Of a stretch of DNA of 64,000 bases, positions 35,328 to 48,000 are shown piece by piece. A model generated the notes under the pieces. It was not told the origin of the DNA. It did no database searches and saw only the letters and a program-made list of their open reading frames with translations. The DNA is taken from the NCBI GenBank assembly GCA_032821775.1, contig JAVLRN010000015.1:124001-188000 (forward strand), in the 5' to 3' direction. This stretch comes from Sanguinoderma infundibulare (Eukaryota > Basidiomycota > Agaricomycetes > Polyporales > Polyporaceae). The number at the start of each line of letters is the position of its first letter. Position 1 is the first letter of the stretch. The position numbers and the translations under genes were made by a program.

Positions 35328-37118
35328 ATGGCTCAGCTCGAGATCCTCGCGGCCGCTTCCCCTCTAGACTTTGACTACGACGTCATCTCTTGCTCACCCA
35401 CCCTTTCATCTTCCATTCCTCGCTCCCAGAATGAAAAGTACTTTGCAAATGCTCTTGTAAACGGACTAATTCCGCCTTCTATCATATGCTCTCACGAGGC
35501 TACTACTGGATACCCTCTCAAGAACTCAGACCGTCATTTCGATGACGAAGTCTCTATTCCCGGATTGCCCCCGCTGCATCGTGGCCATGTGGACCTTCAC
35601 CTCAGAAACGGGGTCATGAACGCCATCCATCTTGGCGCCAGCGGGGAACCCGACGCCGAGAAGGCGTTTTTTGTCGCCGACCTCAGCGCCGTGTACAGGC
35701 AGCACGAGCGGTGGAAGAAGCTGCTTCCCGAAGTTGAGCCATTCTACGGTGCGTCTTCTAGCCGGGATGGATGCTTTGGTGTTCGCGTTAGGCTGATGTC
35801 GTCTTCGGTTTAGCCGTCAAGTGCAACCCCGACCCGTACGTGCTCCGGCTTCTCGCCGCGCTCGGAGCCAACTTCGACTGCGCGTCGAACAATGAGATCA
35901 AGCAGGTGCTCGACGTGGGCGCGGGCCCCGAGCGGATCATCTTCGCGAACCCGTGCAAGGCGACGTCGTTCATCCGCGCCGCAGCGCGCGCGGGCGTCGA
36001 CGCGATGACGTTCGACAACACGGACGAGCTCCACAAGGTCGCACGCACGCACCCGGGCGCAAAGCTCGTCGTGCGCATCCTGACAGACGACTCGAAGAGC
36101 CTCTGCCAGCTCGGGCTCAAGTTCGGCGCGCCGCTCGTGACCGTGCCCGCGCTCCTCGCCAAGGCGCGGGAGCTGGGGCTCGACGTCGTCGGCGTGAGCT
36201 TCCACGTGGGCAGCGGGTGCTACGACCCGAACGCGTTCGCGGACGCAGTCATGCGCGCGCGGGTGGCGTTCGACATGGGCAAGGAGGCCGGGTACGACTT
36301 TAGGCTGCTTGACGTCGGCGGGGGGTTCGAGGATGCGACGTTCGAGGCGACAGCGAAGGTGCTCATGGAGGCGATCGATCGGCACTTTCCCGCCCGAGAC
36401 GGGATCAGGCTCATCGCGGAGCCCGGGCGGTACTACGTCTCGAAGGCGTTCTCGCTCGCGGCAAACATCATCGCGCGCCGGGCGCCGCCCGCGCCTGTCC
36501 CCGCGCTCGAGGAGGCTTCTCCGACTTCGGTTTCGGCTTCGGCTTCGGGTGGGGCTAATTCTGGCGCTGGTTCTTCCTCGGGCCCGGATACGGTTGCGGT
36601 CACGGCCGTCGAGGGAGGAGAGCAACCGAGCGTGATGTGTACGTACCTCGTTTTGGGTTTCGGTTCCTCGGGGCCCGTTTGCGGTCGCCCCGCGGCGCCG
36701 GGCGGTGGCGGTAACGCTGAGGCTGACGTCGGCTTGCCTGCGTAATACGCGTACAGACTACATCAACGACGGCGTGTACGGCGCGTTCAACTGCATCCTG
36801 TTCGACCACCAGCGGCCGGAGCCGTACGTGCTGTCGCTGAACGGGTCGTTCCACGTGCCGCCGGGCGCGCGGCTGCGGGCGAGCTCGGTGTGGGGCCCGA
36901 CGTGCGACTCGCTGGACTGCGTGTGCGGGTTGGTGCGGCTGCCGGCCGACCTGGAGGTCGGGGACTGGCTGGGGTTCGAGAACATGGGCGCGTACACGGT
37001 GTGCGCGGCGAGCCAGTTCAACGGGTTCGAGGTCAGCAGGGTGATTTACACGACGGGGGCGGGGGCGGGGGCGATGGAGGTCAGGGAGGTGCTGAGGGCG
37101 GCGTATTGCAAGGATTGA
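35328..37118 (+). CDS. ODC: Ornithine decarboxylase
   Basis: PLP enzyme converting ornithine to putrescine, the first step of polyamine synthesis. Exons are 35328-35748, 35814-36638 and 36757-37118, 535 residues. Seen: EPFYAVKCNPDP across the first splice (the Lys binds PLP); FDCASNNEIKQVL; IIFANPCK; GVSFHVGSGC; LLDVGGGFED; LIAEPGRYYV (phosphate-binding region); YYINDGVYGAFNCI; and the active-site Cys in WGPTCDSLDCV. This is the fold-type III (alanine racemase-like) decarboxylase order. Compared with the usual length of about 450 residues it has a long N terminus and a Ser/Ala/Gly-rich insert of roughly 50 residues between AANIIARR and SVMYYIND. Fungal enzymes are normally controlled by antizyme; I cannot map a degron here. 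Confidence 0.95.
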
Positions 37119-39843
37119 CGCGTGGACTAGGAGGACTGGAACATGGAGAGGGACGGACGGTGGACCCGAACGACTGGAGCGGTGGACGAGACGACTGGAA
37201 TGTGGAGAAAGAATCGACCAGGGTCTCGGGGTCAGATGGGAGGAGCGGATTGCGCGATCTAGAAGCGTCCGAGGGTGGCTAGTGCGGTGTTACAGCAGAC
37301 TGTAGACTGTGTCTCGCGTCTGGGTGGAGAGGGAGGGGGAGGGGGAGGGGGATGCAAATGTGTGTGGCCTGAACTTCTTGCCGGTTGCATTACTTACGGA
37401 CCCCTGCGGACTGCGCTGCGTCCCTGTCCTGTGCTCCTTGCTCATGTGCTCATGTGGACTAGTTAGCTGAAATGCGACGACGTTTGGCTTGGGACGTGTG
37501 AGAGCGTTATGGCAGAGCGTGCGGCCTCGAGATATTTTCGGCGGATGGAGGGTCACTGGATGCGGGGTCGAATGGAGGAGGGGGCGCTGTGTTCGCACGC
37601 CTTCGGCTCCGCACCATGCGGGTCTCGGGCCCGGAAAGGGATGGTGAGGGCGGCAGGCTGAGTGGGGGCGAGGTCGATCAGAGGCTCTCGGCGGTCGGTC
37701 ACTCGCCTCCCATTCAGTCGCACGGGCGGCGAAGCACTGAGCCAGGCACGGCCGCGGAGGACATGCCGGATTGGGTGCGGGAGGGCTCCCAGGCTCATAC
37801 CGCCTCGTGACGTATCTGAGAGCTTCGGGCTCGAGCTCGAGGGCGGATGCAGCTGGGTGATCTGCAGGCGATCGGGGGATCTAGGGACCGCACCCGCGGC
37901 TCCTGCCCGCCGTCCGACGCCGTGGGCCGCTCGCATGGCTTGCGCACGCCGGGCCTCTGGGCACAGACAAAAAGGCTTGCATGTGCATCTCACGCGTGCG
38001 CTCGCCGCCGCGCAGGCTGAGGCCGTCCGAGTCCGAGTGCTCGCCCTTCGCGGGGCCGGTCCGCGGTATTGCCGAGAGGTGCGCTAGAAGCTGCGCAGAT
38101 GGGATGGTGCTACTGGAAACCCTCTGCTCGAGAGCGGCGAGCCCGTCGCCAGGCCTCCACTGGAGTTCCGAGCGGACAGGGAGATTATCCAATCCACAAC
38201 CTTCGTCCACGTCCCCGCGACAGCGTGCGGAGGCGTCCGTCGGCCTTCCCCCTCGACGGGGACGTCCAACGCACTCTTGGCCGACGCCCATCCCTGCACA
38301 TTGACAAGCATTCCCACCCAAAGGGCACAGTGCGCGCTCGCTCGAGGGGCTTCCACAGCGCTTGTGGCGCACGTCCGACAGGGTCGAGAGTCGATCGCGA
38401 CCGCGACGGCTCCTCGAGCACGTCGTACGAAACCTTCGAGTTCGCAATTCGTACTTCGGCGAACAAACGTGCCGCCGCTGCCGCCTGCTGCGCACCGTCT
38501 CATTTGCTGACAAGTGAAGCCCGCATGTCGAACCGAACTGAGACAGGCCGTAGACGTCTCCTCCAGCCGAGGAGCGAGGTCGGCTGCGCACGGTGCGCGT
38601 CTCCTCGGTTGCCACCGTGGTTACGAGGGGGCCACACGCCTGGCAGATTACCGTCAAGCTCGACTCGAGCGCGTCCCGCCTCAATCTGCCTCAACTCTCC
38701 CGACTCGCTCGATCCCCCTTTGGGCAGTCCGCTTCCACACTGCACCTGCCACCCTCCCCCCCGCCACCTTCCAGACTCCTCCGTCCAATGGGCCAGGGCC
38801 CCACTCTTCGGCCGTCGGGCCTGCTGACGCGTGCTATTACGATTAGCGTCCTTCGCAGCGAGTCCGCCGCCCATCCGGGGTTGTCTTCCCCGGCCCACAC
38901 GTCTCCGCGGAATAGCCTTTTTCGCGCCCGAAACGCTCGGCGTGCTCTGTATTTGCGGCCCCAGATTTTCCAGTCCGTCCAGATGAGAAAGAGAGGCCCC
39001 AAGAGGCAGGCGTGATCGTCCACTCGCGTCCACCTGATCGCTGCAACTTAAACTTCTTCGCCCCTCGCGCCCGCCCCGGCAGCTCGTCCCCATTCAGACG
39101 AGCACCACGACATCTGTGAGCACCACCTTATATTAGATAATCCGTCCCGGCACCCAGGGCCGTCGGCGTGGGCAACAGCCTCAGGCTCACGCTGCGCCAG
39201 CGTCCCGCGAAGACCCGGGCTTGTCTGGCTTGAGATGCATCTGCGACGCCATCTTTGATCACCCGGCCCCCCACCCTCTTTCTATATCTACGCGATCGAA
39301 AATGCCGAGGCTCGGTACCTAGGCAGCCCATCCCGAAACCGGCACATCGGTTCTGCGGGGAATTCTTTTCGCACCAAAAATTACTGGGCGACCGTTGGGA
39401 GGAGTACGCGCACAGATCATCGGAGGCTGTTACGGACGCGTGTCGTAATAAGTCATTCCTGGCACACTCCCCGCCCTCGTCCTTCTGCTTCCGCGCGCGC
39501 AGAGGGATATATGGCCCGTGTGGTTCACGTCTGAATACCCTTTTGCCCCGCTCCGCCCTCAGCCGCTGCGCCCGCCCGTCGCTGTCCGTCGAATAAAACC
39601 GACCCTCGCCCCCTCCTCCTACTACGTACACCACACAGCACACACCGCCTCGCTGTTCGACGGCGTGCGCGTGCCGGGCTTTCTGTTTACCCAGTAAGCT
39701 TTGGGTTTCGCAGCAGATCCGTGTAGGGCCTCGGTCACCTGAGCGGCTTTCTATCCCCCCCTTCAGGGGACAAACTTATTAGAAAGGCGACTTTGCGATC
39801 GCGTCTTTTCGCGCACCCACGCGCCCCACGCATCCCGTTTTAA
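37119..39843. other. Long GC-rich intergenic region
   Basis: 2.7 kb between ODC and the APSES regulator. Many long frames overlap on both strands, as expected from GC-rich sequence; none has a motif. A G-quadruplex-type run lies at 37331-37351 and TATA-like words near 39284 and 39508. It probably holds a long promoter and leader of the regulator. Confidence 0.4.
37331..37351 (+). other. G-quadruplex motif 3' of ODC
   Basis: Four G-runs (3, 5, 5, 5) separated by single A bases, about 210 bases past the ODC stop. It would lie in the sense strand of the ODC 3' UTR if the transcript extends that far. Confidence 0.5.
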
Positions 39844-42048
39844 ATGGCCTTGGGAACCAGCCGCTTCGCCAGCATGTCTTCTGGTTTGCTCCTGGTATGT
39901 TACGCTTTCCCCCGTCCGCACCCGCACCCGCCGCGAGTGGCTCGCTGACGCGCCTTCTTCTCGGAACGTCGTGCATCGTGCGCGCGCTGCAGGACCCTCT
40001 CCCCTCTCCTACTGCGGAGCACACCTCGAGCGGCAAGCCTTACACCCCGTACCCGAGCCCCGACCACCATGTCACCAAGGCGCGTTATATCACTAGCAAT
40101 GACCCCCGAGGATACATGTGAGTGTTTGTTGCGCGCTGGGCTTTTGCGAGGGTCTGACTCGGAATGCGGCATTGCAGACCTGTGTACGAGTACCCTTTGA
40201 ACGGGCAGTGGATTATGTTGGACATGGACGATGGTTACATTCTCTGGACGGGGATCTGGAAGGGTGAGTCCTCGTCCTCACGTCCGTCTTCCTTTCTCTT
40301 TTAACGTCGTGCGCTACAGCTCTCGGTAACTCGAAAGGTGAGGCGGGTTCACCGCTGTTTCTGGTCGTCTCGCTTGTATGGTATCTCATCCGATGTCGAC
40401 AGCGGATATCGTTAAGATTATAGACTCGCAGCCCGACCTCGCTGCCCAGCTAAGGCGGGTGAGGGGAGGATATCTTAAGATCCAGGGGACCTGGATGCCT
40501 TACGAGATTGCACTCCGTCTGGCCCGCAGGTGAGCGCGGTCCTTGTGCCGTTGTCGAGCGGCCGCTTACCTGCTTTAGGGTGGCATGGCCTATACGCTAC
40601 GATCTCGTACCTCTGTTTGGGTATGTACACTTTGAGCGCGCCTGAGGTCGGCTTCATCGGTGGCTGATTTGTCCGCAACGTACAGGCCCACCTTCCCAAA
40701 CTCATGTTTACCCCCCGACGACCCGAGCTACGGCCAGATCGCGAAGCCTGGCACGGGCAAGCGGCGGGCTCGCCGCAACCCGCCCAGCGAGATGCCGTTA
40801 GACTCGAGGCACGACTGGACCGTTTTCTCACCGGCGGACTCAGGGCCACCGAGCATGGGACCGCCATCGTCGAGGAGCACAATCGTCATGTCCCACACGT
40901 TTGCAACGCAGTCCGGGCGGCACATCGACGCGATCGGCGGCCACGGTGCACACGGCCAGAGCGATTCGCCTGTCATACTCCATGTGCCGTACGTCGAACG
41001 ACAACACCAGCACGTCTCGCCCACGTCGTCGACCGCGAATGGCTTCGTGCACGGCATCAGCGCCGCGCGGAAGCTGTCGCCCACCCTGGACTCGGCCGGC
41101 CTGCGCTACTCTCCGTACCCCAGCCCGCTGTCATCGACCTCATCGCGTTTCAGCGCGTCGTCTCAGGGCGGAAGCGCAGGTGCGATGGAGATCTCTCCGA
41201 CGTCCTCGCGGGCTCCCCCAGCGGGACGCGCTGGTCCAGGTCCCTCGTCCCTCGGCGAGGCGATTAAGCTGCCGCCCATCCACCCGCCCAGCCGCCGGAT
41301 GAGCGAGGACCACGGCGCGTTCCAGCTCCCGCCCATCTCCTCCATGGACATGGACAATCTGCGCCACAATGCGCGGTGCGACGAGCCGATGGCCGTCCTG
41401 CGCCGCCTGCAGTGCGCGGACGACGACGACGGGGACATCGACGAGCAGCACCCTCACGCCCGGCGAGTCGTATCCGCCGAGCACCTCAGTGCGCAGCGGA
41501 GGCATAGCCTGGCGGAGCACCACCACCACTCGTGAGCCGCTCCATCGCATCCTTTGCGTTCTTCCAAGCTCATTCATCATTATCTCCATCATTGCCACTC
41601 CAGCAGCTCCGACCTGTCGTCCTTCTCGTCCAGCGCTCGGCCGCCAGCGAGCGCCCTCGCGGCGCTCTCGCTCCCGCCGTCGTCTTACCGACCGCGATCC
41701 AGGCACGAGCGCGAGCCGGACTCTTCGCCCCGTTCGGCCGTGGACCCCCCGCCGCCGTCCTCGTTCCCGTTCGTCGACCGCCGCACTTTTCACGAAGATC
41801 GCTCGGCGAGGTCCGTGCCCCCCTCGCCCTATCTCTCTGCCTCCCGCTCGCATTCAGACTATCGTGACCGCGACCGCGATCGCGAGTGCGCAGCACGCCC
41901 CGACGAGCGCTATACTAGCACGCACGAGCGGGCGGCGTTCTACCGCCAGGCTGAACGACCGCCGAGCCCGCCTCGATCCACTTCGTCCGGGAGCGGGGAG
42001 AGCCTCTCGCCCGCTGAGTCCGCGAAGTCCGGATGGCGACCGTGGTAG
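39844..42048 (+). CDS. APSES/KilA-N DNA-binding regulator
   Basis: Probable transcription factor. Exons are 39844-39894, 39993-40117, 40178-40263, 40320-40337, 40403-40529, 40579-40620, 40686-41531 and 41604-42048, all in phase, 579 residues. The DNA-binding domain (about residues 45-165) reads YEYPLNGQWIMLDMDDGYILW, GIWKALGNSKADIVKIID, GGYLKIQGTWMPYEIALRL, WPIRYDLVPLFGPTFP. It resembles the Xbp1-like APSES class more than StuA; that class call is tentative. The rest is Ser/Pro/His-rich and disordered, ending SAKSGWRPW. Exon 4 is an 18-nt micro-exon. The donor of the last intron (TC|GTGA) overlaps an in-frame TGA, so retention of that 72-nt intron would give a 432-residue form ending HHHHS. 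ATG 39874 is an alternative in-frame start. Confidence 0.85.
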
Positions 42049-45000
42049 CGGTGCAGCGTCGGGGGATTTTTTACCGGTGCGGCGGCTCGCTCTCGCGTTC
42101 GAATCGGCGTGCGTGTTCACGTTCACGTTCCGACGTCGGGGCACCGCTGCGGATTAATCTGTTCGTTCATATCACTGGGAGATAAGTAAGTACGCAGCAG
42201 CAGTAATTCTCTACGCGGGACGTTGTACAGTTAGGATCACGGGTATTGGTACTGTTACTACTGGCATTGGCGTCCGGTTTCACGTAAATTATAGCCCTTC
42301 TATTAGTTCGAAAGTGCCGCTGTCTGCTCATGCTTTCGCGTCTGTGTTCCATGCTCTCTCTCTCTCTCTCTCTCGCCACATCTCTAGTATGATATTCCAT
42401 GTAGCTAGCCCTAGAGTCGCCGTCCGCGCATCGTGTAATACACTAGTCCATATCCGGCATCGAGGCCGCGTCTGTGAATTGACGGGCGCGCGTCCTGGCT
42501 CAGGTTCTGGCCCTTCTGGTGAGTGATCGTCATTGTCAACATGTCCGGATGGCACCTGATCGTTTCGAGCTGATGATGATGAAGTGCCGCATCTTCTCAG
42601 TTCCTGTGTGCGTGCTCCGCTTGCCAGGTCCGCCCGCCCTGCGCGGGCGGGCGCGCGGTGCTTGGGCAGGGGCTTCCCACAGAAGCTTCTGCTCGCGAAC
42701 CCGCCTTCGTGTAACCACAGAAACTACTTGGGGTGCCGCACCGGCTGATCGTCCCATCACTGTGCTATATATTGTGCCATAAGCACATGTCCGCGAATGG
42801 TTTTATTAACTCTTGTCTTTTATAGCGTGGCTCTGTGGATTGCCGACGCAGGCCCGGTCGCTGGAGTCTATTTGCACGATCCCGACAGACCGCGCGATCT
42901 CGAGGCAGCTTGGGGAGTTCCCTGGGACCCGCTCGGACCGCCCGCGCGGAGCGGTTTCCCACTGCGCCACCAGACTTGGGAATCCCTGCACCTTGTCGGG
43001 ACCGAATGAGGCGTGCGCGGAGTGTCAAGCGTCGCGCCGAGTCCGACGTTTGCATGGCCCCCTCCTACTCCCTCGATGCCGCAAAAGGACCCGAGGACGT
43101 GACAGGCGGTGAGTACGGACTCGGCGCCTTACCGCCACGTGCCGCCACAAAGGTGGTCCGCCTTGTCGCCGCAACTCCTCCTCGAGTAAACGTTCATGCG
43201 GAGCCCACGTAAGATCGCGCGTTCGGGGTCGTTTAGAAAACGCACGCAGCTGCACCTGGGAGATTGAGGCGGGGCGAGGGTTCGGCATTCAGTCATTTGG
43301 AATTCAGTACGTGTATGTTTCCCCTCGAGGCTCAATTAAAGCCACTAAGCGAAATTGTGGCCAGGCCCCTCCCCCCCCCTTTTGTCCATGTCAGAAAACA
43401 TAACGACGGGCACGGAGCGAGAGGGCAACAACCGTCTCGGACGCATTCTGCGGCAGATTGTCGGAGGCGCATACCGCCGGGGAGGACCCCACGCCCGTTC
43501 CATTTGGCGAGTGCGTGTGTCATCTCAGGACTGATGAATATCGTGTTTCCCGCCGCCAAGCTCGTTCGAAACGTACGCCCGTTTCCGTTTCCCATGCAGA
43601 TCGAGAAGCTGGCTAGCTCGCTTCACGCTCACTGTGCGGGCGTACGCAGTCAGCAGCAATCGGAGACCAACTACTGGGTCTTGTGATCGGCCTGTGCGCC
43701 TTCTGGGCTGCTGGGTGCATACGATGACGCTGCGGATACCGAGGCTCGCATGATTGTGGTCGGGGACGTTGGGCAATGGCGATGAGCGACGCTGTGCCAT
43801 AGCCAATCTGCATGCACGCGTTGGCTGGGAGGGGCGGAACGTTCGCATGTCCTGCCTGCCTGGGCATGTCGTCTGCACCGTCCAAGAGTCCAGGGGGTTG
43901 TGACCGCCGTGTGTGAAATGCGGAAGGCGAGGGCAGCGGGGAGAGGAACCATGGAATGTGGGCAAGTGAGCCAAACTTCTGACCGGCGATGCGGAGCAAG
44001 CGGCCCCACTTTCCAGCGTTCGCCGGACGCTCAAGTCTCGAGTCCCTCGCCGGACTGCATCGTCCTGCAGTTTTGCGGAGATAGGACTCGTCGAATCTGG
44101 ATCTGAGCGGCTCGGTCCCATATCCTATATTCGCTTTCCAAACAATTTTCTAGATTATTGGCCCGCGCGTCGTCACGCAAGTGACGTCGGCAGCTCGAAA
44201 CATCAGCGCATACTCGCCGCCCGCTATGCGAACATACATCAACCGCGAGCAGAGTTGCGAGCCCCAGTATGTACGGGAATCAGAGGGCTAGCCCTATGCG
44301 GCCGTCCCAGAGCTGCATAGAAATAAGATCGCGAGGCGTGCGTAGGGTGCAGGACTGATACACGCGCAAGCCCGCAACAAAAGGGCAAGGTACTGGCTAG
44401 GGAGGCGCATCAATGAGCGAACGCTCCAGCCTCACATGAGCGTCGGGAAAGGCTCCCAGATGTCTAATGCCGTGAAGGGTGACGTACAAGCCGATGAGAG
44501 GATGTAACGGTTGGGTGTACTGACATTACAATGAAGTTTCCGGCGCACGAACTGCGCCAGCTGTGCGGCTCGCCATGGATGGATACACGGGACTCGCTAG
44601 TGGGTCACCAGACTGCAGTGTGTGCATGCAAGGCAGGAGCAATACGGAGTGGGGTTGAAGTCCCGCTCAGCCTTATCCATGAATAGAAGAGGAAGCAATT
44701 GCGCAGCGTCCGCATTGGAGGAACCTTGTACTGACGGCCACGGAAGCTAAGGGAGCAGTAGGGAAGCCCCGGGACGAGCACCGATTTTGGCTGGGTCGTG
44801 ACCACGGTGACCGAGGTTTGCGATAGCCCGAACCGTGAGCAAACAGGGAGAAGTGCAATCAGAGTTTCATTAGCTCCAAGAACGGCAAGTGGTAGTCCGC
44901 GAGTACACATGAGAGCGCACAAGAACATTGCTCGCTTTGGAAACTTGCGGCCACGACGCCGCCCACGCCTGGTGTAGTGGTTGTGCCTAATTGAGCTTCA

Positions 45001-48000
45001 TTAGCAGACCGTGGTTCTAGCGTCGTACGTACCCCTGTACTGTTCCTCAAACACACGAAACGGCAGCTTTGTGCTCCATGTTCAATATTAATCGGTCTGG
45101 AGTCCTTATGGTACTGTCGGGAGAAGGCGAGTAAACGTGGGGAACGACAGATCACGGGTGAGAAACGGGGTCTACGGATCGCTTTGCGGTTTTGCCCGAG
45201 CAGTGTACGCAAAATTGGAAGGGTTTTTGGAGTGGTGAGATCGTAAGACCGTCGTTGAAGACTAAGTAAGTAGTACTGGCCGACCTGTGTAAAACGCTGA
45301 TGGATGGGTGGCCCTATTTGAGCGGCTACGTAACGCAATGATGTTTTTCTGCCAAAGTCCTTCCCAAAACAAATTGTTTCAGAGCGAAGAGCGCCGGGAA
45401 GGAGTACCGCTGGAAGCTGTGTCAACTCACCGCTTTACGATGACAATGAACGACCATGAAGATCGAAGAAAAGGGGGCAAATGCGGCCTTCTGTTTCCGT
45501 TCAAACAAGACATTCAGTTCCGGTCGATGGCGAGTAGCGAACTCCGTGAATAGCATATGATCATCTGACGAATGTCATTAAAAACCTTGAACTCGCCAAG
45601 TTAACCCAAACCACGTACCGTACCTGAGCACAAATTTCATTTGCCATTCGTACCCCAAAACCCACCAGATCGTCCCTACCAAATTGATTCCCGGATGGGA
45701 TGCGGTCGGGAGCGAAAGCCCGCAAGTTTGCGAAGGAAAAGCGTATCCCCGAGGTTCCTCTATCCTGGGGCTAGTGGGACACGAGTCGTACCGGTGCGAT
45801 CGCTGTTCAACCCGAACAGACGAAGGCGACCGCGATGGTCGGGCATCCATACACACGTAATAGATATGGATGCAGACAAGGCGGTCGGTTATAGCGGTAG
45901 AGAACGCTGCATCGCGCCATTCAACGCTCGGAGTCGCCGTGGGCTTTCAAAGCTCACCCACCCTCGGCGCGGATTTCCAACGTCTCCCCGCCGTTCCCGC
46001 GAGAGGGAGCACTTCACATAGAATGCTATCCGAGTCGACGCCGAGTCCTTCGATGACTTGCGGCATGTGGCTGCTGACTGCGCACCCATATCGTGCGCAC
46101 ATCGTCCGCACAAGGGCAAGGCTTTGCACAGAGGTCCGAATCGAGCAATGGGCTCCTAACTTCCCCACCAAGAATTACACCTAGCGCCGGTCCGGAACGG
46201 GGTCGAGCTTGGCAAATCATGCACCCGAAGGCTTGAGAGGTCAGTGGGCATTCGCAAATTCCTCGACGTCCTCACATCGAGCACCGACTTGAGACTCGAT
46301 CGATGTCGAGCTCGGCGTTAAGTCCGCTGGGTCGCCGTGCGCTGATTGGACCATCGCCCTCTGTGGCATGCCAGGTGATTTGCTCGATGCTCGAGAGCAT
46401 TGCCCACGCCCCATCGATCAACGTTTCTCCCCGCCGCCATGAGAGGCCCCGTCATAATTCCTCGCGTCGGCATCGGCCGCATAAGGCACCTGTGTAACAC
46501 GAGTCCGGCACCCAGCCCAACCACGTTGCGGCGAGGTGACCGCCTCCAGTCGCCTGGATGTTCAGAAGACAAATCGTTCGCTATCCAGCCGGACCGATGT
46601 GGCCCTTACTGAGCTCGGTCTTCACGTACGTATCAGAAGGGCAAGTCAGCCAGCGAAGCACACGTCAGAGTTCATTTGGTGGCATCAGTGGAGAATGGCG
46701 TCTTGCGACAAGGCCTTAATGGGCGTGTAATTTTCTGTTTCCCACTCCGGTTCTTCATTATGAGCAGGGAACACGGCGGAGGAGCGTGCGAAGCTAACCA
46801 CCCACCACGATTCTGCATCAATTCTGCATATACGCGAGTTTCTCCCGATGTCCCGACGGCGCAGCAAGGGGTGCCCCTCCTATATAATTGTGAGCAAAGA
46901 CGGAACGCGCGTTGCGCAAGAGGGCGTGTCTGGAACTTACGAAATTTTATGATTCTATCTTTGCCTGGTATAACACTTGGCTATATCCGCCATGCACGAG
47001 TTGGAGCCTGGGCATCACATGCTGTAAAATGGAACATGGGAACATGGGAACATGAGAACACGAGGATACGAAGCGACGGTTATCCGCATGCCGAGGGTGT
47101 TTCCGGTCACGGCGCGGAGTCGAGAGGCGAAGCGAGAGCCCCTCGATTGGCCCGATCGTCACTGTGCGTGTCACAGCAGGCAAACGAGGTCCCATCAGGG
47201 CGTGTGGACGATCGGTGGGCGCCGTGATTTCGGTACAACCGATTTGCGACGGTCAATTTCTACATGAAACATGATCGTGTAACCATGGTACTTGCGCTGC
47301 AATCGGAGAGATTGGGTCTAGAGTGGCCTCGCGTTATTACAATGAACATTGGGATGGGATTGTGGCCATCTTACCGATTTGGAAGCGCTTCGGCCGCATA
47401 CCCGTCGTGCTTGTAAGGGTTTCAAGAGCTGTTGAAATATCTGGACTGGAGTTATGAGAATAGGGGCGATGGAAACCCTTCGGAAGTCAGGTAAGCGTTG
47501 CATACAGTCGTTAGAGCGGGGGTACTTTAGTTGAACGGTGATCGGAATACACGGTGTCATTAGTCTTGGCCGAGAACCTATTATCTGGTCAGCACACATA
47601 TCAAGGACGAACCATACCACGAATGAACTTCAGGAACGGACAGAGCATTGATCAGAGTGGGATCCTTTTATGCCAGCCCGAGGGTACCGAACTACATGCT
47701 CGCCAACGTAAAGAAATCACCATTGCCGAAGAGTACTTGAACGGTGACGAACGGCTTCAGAAATGGCAAGTGACCTTCCTAGAATTTCTACCCCGCGAAC
47801 AAGTGTTCCGCAAGACGAAGTTGGTGCGGGCCGTAGGCTTAGAGGCGTTTTGTCCTGATGGAAAGGCAGGGATAGCATTGGTCACGTGCATTTCCCAAAC
47901 ACTTTCCTAGCGTGGGAGCCATACAAGAAAACTTGCTCGTTTCTGAAGCCTTTCCTGAGCGTCAAACCGGCGATACCTTTGCTGTGGCTCGACATCAGTG

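Noticed and set aside
37553..39643. Several long frames on both strands (for example 37881-38684 and 38500-39093)
   Set aside because: They overlap each other in all frames, which is typical of GC-rich DNA with few stop codons. There are no motifs, no consistent codon bias and no splice support.
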